From Mangrovibacterium diazotrophicum (GTDB taxonomy: Bacteria > Bacteroidota > Bacteroidia > Bacteroidales > Prolixibacteraceae), in the NCBI RefSeq assembly GCF_003610535.1, contig NZ_RAPN01000001.1, positions 1,413,320-1,477,319 of the forward strand: a stretch of DNA of 64,000 nt, read 5' to 3'. The notes beneath the pieces are model-generated. The model saw only the letters and a program-made list of their open reading frames with translations, did no database searches and had not been told where the DNA came from. Below, in pieces: positions 61,978 to 64,000 of the stretch. The position numbers and the translations under genes are program-made. Position 1 is the stretch's first letter; each line of letters starts with the position of its first letter.

Positions 61978-63138
61978 ATGAGTTTTCTGAATTTAAACAA
62001 CTTTTCCGATACAAAGAAACACTACCAGATTCTGGATGGATTACGTGGTGTTGCAGCGATCATCGTGGTGTTGTTTCACATCCTCGAAACCTTTACCGGC
62101 GGCGACCACACCAAACAAATCATTAACCATGGTTACCTGGCTGTCGATTTCTTCTTTGTGCTCTCCGGCTTCGTTATCGGCTATGCCTATGACGACCGTT
62201 GGGGGAAAATGAGCCTGAGGGATTTCTTTAAGCGACGTTTAGTCCGCCTGCACCCGATGATTATTGTGGGTATGCTCATTGGTGCGGCAACGTTCTATCT
62301 GCAAGATTCCTATTTTTTCCCTGCGATCGCTCAAACGCCAGTTTGGAAAATGTTACTGGTTATGGTAATCGGTTTTACCTTAATTCCAGTTGGTCATTCG
62401 TTGGATATACGAGGCTGGACTGAAATGCACCCTCTGGATGGCCCAGCCTGGTCACTGTTTTTTGAGTACATCGGAAACATTCTGTATGCGCTGTTCATTC
62501 GCAAACTGTCAAATACATTTTTGGCAATCCTGGTATTCATCGCCGGAGCAGCACTTATTCATCTTGCTGTAACCAGTCCTCATGGAGACGTAATAGGCGG
62601 CTGGTCCATCGATCCTGTTCAATTGAGAATCGGCTTTACCCGACTGCTCTATCCGTTTCTTGCCGGTCTATTACTGTCGCGCATTGCAAAACCGGGGCAA
62701 ATCAAAAATGCGTTTACATGGGCCAGCTTAGTCCTGTTTGTCTTTTTGGCAATCCCAAGAATTGGGACACACGAGACAGTCTGGATGAATGGACTTTATG
62801 ATTCAGTGACGATTATCTTGATTTTTCCCCTTATCGTATACATTGGTGCTAGCGGGGAATTGAAAACAAAACTGGCATCTAAGCTGAGTCGTTTCCTTGG
62901 CGACATTTCCTACCCGCTGTATATCATTCATTACCCTTTCATCTATATCTATATGGCATGGATTGCTAAGAACCAAGAGTTTATAAATACTTCACCTTAC
63001 GCTAAAACAACCTTAGTTTTGATATCTGCAGCTTTGCTCCTTGTGACCGTTGCTCTGGCACATGGACTTTTTAAATTCTATGATGTTCCGGTTCGGAAAT
63101 GGCTGTCGAAGAAATTCATGTCAAAGGCAGCTAAATAA
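61978..63138 (+). CDS. Acyltransferase family 3 (OafA/YrhL type) membrane protein
   Basis: 386 residues from the ATG at 61978; another ATG at 61972 is possible, while the TTG at 61948 lies in the promoter. Ten or so membrane helices. Family motifs: QILDGLRGVAAIIVVLFHIL near the N-terminus, YLAVDFFFVLSGFVIGYAY, RRLVRLHPMII and the C-terminal SRFLGDISYPLYIIHYPFIY. Members O-acetylate or O-acylate surface polysaccharides, antibiotics or lipids. Paired with a divergent AraC regulator, so a conditionally expressed surface-glycan modification is likely; the acceptor is unknown. Confidence 0.9.
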   Translation: MSFLNLNNFSDTKKHYQILDGLRGVAAIIVVLFHILETFTGGDHTKQIINHGYLAVDFFFVLSGFVIGYAYDDRWGKMSLRDFFKRRLVRLHPMIIVGMLIGAATFYLQDSYFFPAIAQTPVWKMLLVMVIGFTLIPVGHSLDIRGWTEMHPLDGPAWSLFFEYIGNILYALFIRKLSNTFLAILVFIAGAALIHLAVTSPHGDVIGGWSIDPVQLRIGFTRLLYPFLAGLLLSRIAKPGQIKNAFTWASLVLFVFLAIPRIGTHETVWMNGLYDSVTIILIFPLIVYIGASGELKTKLASKLSRFLGDISYPLYIIHYPFIYIYMAWIAKNQEFINTSPYAKTTLVLISAALLLVTVALAHGLFKFYDVPVRKWLSKKFMSKAAK

Positions 63139-63232
63139 AAAGGCTATGCACCGATTCACATTGGCCTGGCTTCTGTTGCTACGGTGGGGTGCTCCATGCT
63201 CGCCGGTTAAACTCAAATTTTGAGTTTTTACC

Positions 63233-63337
63233 ATTGAGCTGTCGCGGATTAAGGCAAGGGGAACGCGAGAGCGGGATTCATATACCCTTGTCTGTTCCGG
63301 GAAGCGATCAATAACTTTCGGCAAATTTGAGGAGTAA
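63233..63337 (+). repeat. Dispersed intergenic repeat, copy C
   Basis: Longest intact copy: ATTGAGCTGTCGCGGATTAA (63233-63252), then GGCAAGGGGAACG..., ending GGGAAGCGATCAATAACTTT and AAATTTGAGGAGTAA. The left third matches copy A, the right two thirds match copy B. A CTCAAATTTTGAG palindrome (63212-63224) lies just ahead. Confidence 0.65.
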
Positions 63338-64000
63338 CCATACTTCCACTTAATCTTCACTGACGATAGTGAGCCCGCGAGTAATTTTGACTAAAAATAC
63401 AGAGCATGGAAAGGTTCGAGATCTCATTTACCTCACTTGCACCAATAATGGAGCGCAAGATTAGAGTAGCAAGCGCGTAATTATCAATTGTCTTTTCCAT
63501 CGAGTATCTCAAAAACACAAGAGTGGTATGTGCAGATTTTGCACAAACCATTTTTTTCAAGTTCACCTTCTTTGACAATGATGTTAACAACTTTAGGCGA
63601 ACTTGAAATGTAAACCTACTCTATAATTTACCTTCTTTCCGAACTACCGCGGAAACCTCGGTAGTTCGATAACCGCGAAGTTCTCCTGGTTCTTGTATAT
63701 TTCTCAAACGCGCTCCAGGAATATCTCAAGAAACCAATCAAGCTGCGGTTGTAATCTACCTTCAAGGGATACCCTCTGTCAAATATACGATTCTTCCCAA
63801 GCATATCATTGATTGTATTAATGTGCCGAATTTGAATCTCGGGACTCTCCCCTACTTTGGTGACATTCCCGAGAACGTGAATAAACTCCAATTTACTAGT
63901 GTAAAACGTAGGATGCATCCAGCCATTATTAGGCACGGAGCATTATTCATGAAATATGAATGAATCGAAGAATTGAGTTAAAACAAATCAACGGGGCGAA
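63338..64000. other. Right-hand region without a confident gene
   Basis: Two minus-strand ORFs, 63357-63590 (77 codons) and 63628-63936 (102 codons), show no family signature; the second might be a degraded fragment. A 9-bp perfect stem GAACTACCG/CGGTAGTTC (63641-63649 with 63659-63667) lies at the 3' end of the second ORF. No promoter, tRNA or repeat otherwise. Confidence 0.3.

Noticed and set aside
63121-63360. 79-codon minus-strand ORF at the acyltransferase 3' end
   Set aside because: Lies across repeat copy C; the equivalent frame is broken in copies A and B, so it is unlikely to be coding.
1-64000. CRISPR arrays, rRNA genes, complete insertion sequences, replication origin
   Set aside because: Looked for and not seen: no regularly spaced repeats with spacers, no rRNA stretches, no transposase gene, no dnaA-box cluster.

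Overview
The window is a piece of a Bacteroidetes chromosome. It probably comes from the Bacteroidales/Marinilabiliales side (a Prolixibacteraceae-like organism), but I cannot place it to genus. The evidence is: SusC/SusD pairs, a FecR/ECF-sigma pair, DUF4835 and DUF2807 proteins, the order bamD - omega - coaBC - DUF4835 - recN, Bacteroides-type integrase and ArdC, and promoters of the Bacteroidetes form TTTG-N19-TAnnTTTG.

Left part (0.1-8 kb): housekeeping genes. These are thrA (aspartokinase/homoserine dehydrogenase) with a structured leader, bcp-recA, and a plus-strand run of TPR-SPOR protein, clpS, NfeD and floA. From 8.3 to 17.4 kb there is a minus-strand carbohydrate cluster: GH43, GH89, an HGSNAT-like acetyltransferase, GH115 and GH43-F5/8C. 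A third GH43 sits at 23-24 kb. There is no SusC/SusD pair next to these. 18-23 kb carries rarA, a small membrane protein, a poly-Q TPR protein, tag and a GGCT-fold protein.

24-34 kb holds an RluA-type pseudouridine synthase with a large N-terminal extension, a set of small exported proteins (VOC, a 59-residue lipoprotein, DUF4377-META-META, DUF2541-like), a kinase-RapZ fusion, a tiny zinc-ribbon protein and a TonB receptor. 34-44 kb is mostly conserved core: TPR, DUF2807, recN, DUF4835, coaBC, omega, bamD, an alpha-oxoamine synthase and trxB.

44.9-64 kb is accessory. A tRNA-Pro(GGG) is followed by a tyrosine recombinase with TGAACC-type repeats in front of it and a convergent ardC. Then come DUF2141, two thioredoxin-fold proteins, SusD, SusC, FecR and a divergent ECF sigma factor. 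The last genes are an orphan two-HKD phospholipase D-like protein and a divergent AraC regulator/acyltransferase-3 pair. Three degenerate copies of one intergenic repeat (47.5, 60.8 and 63.2 kb) lie at the joints between these modules.

The most striking signal is a family of four near-identical ~90-nt intergenic units (7.97 kb on plus; 24.4, 26.65 and 29.8 kb on minus). Each has its own promoter (GTTAAC or GTTACC, exactly 21 nt, TAnCTTTG), a C-poor unstructured body and a perfect hairpin-plus-U-run terminator. The body is identical in all four copies. The 21-nt promoter spacer differs in sequence but not in length, and the upstream DNA falls into two classes. I read this as a multicopy small RNA family that I cannot match to any named family.
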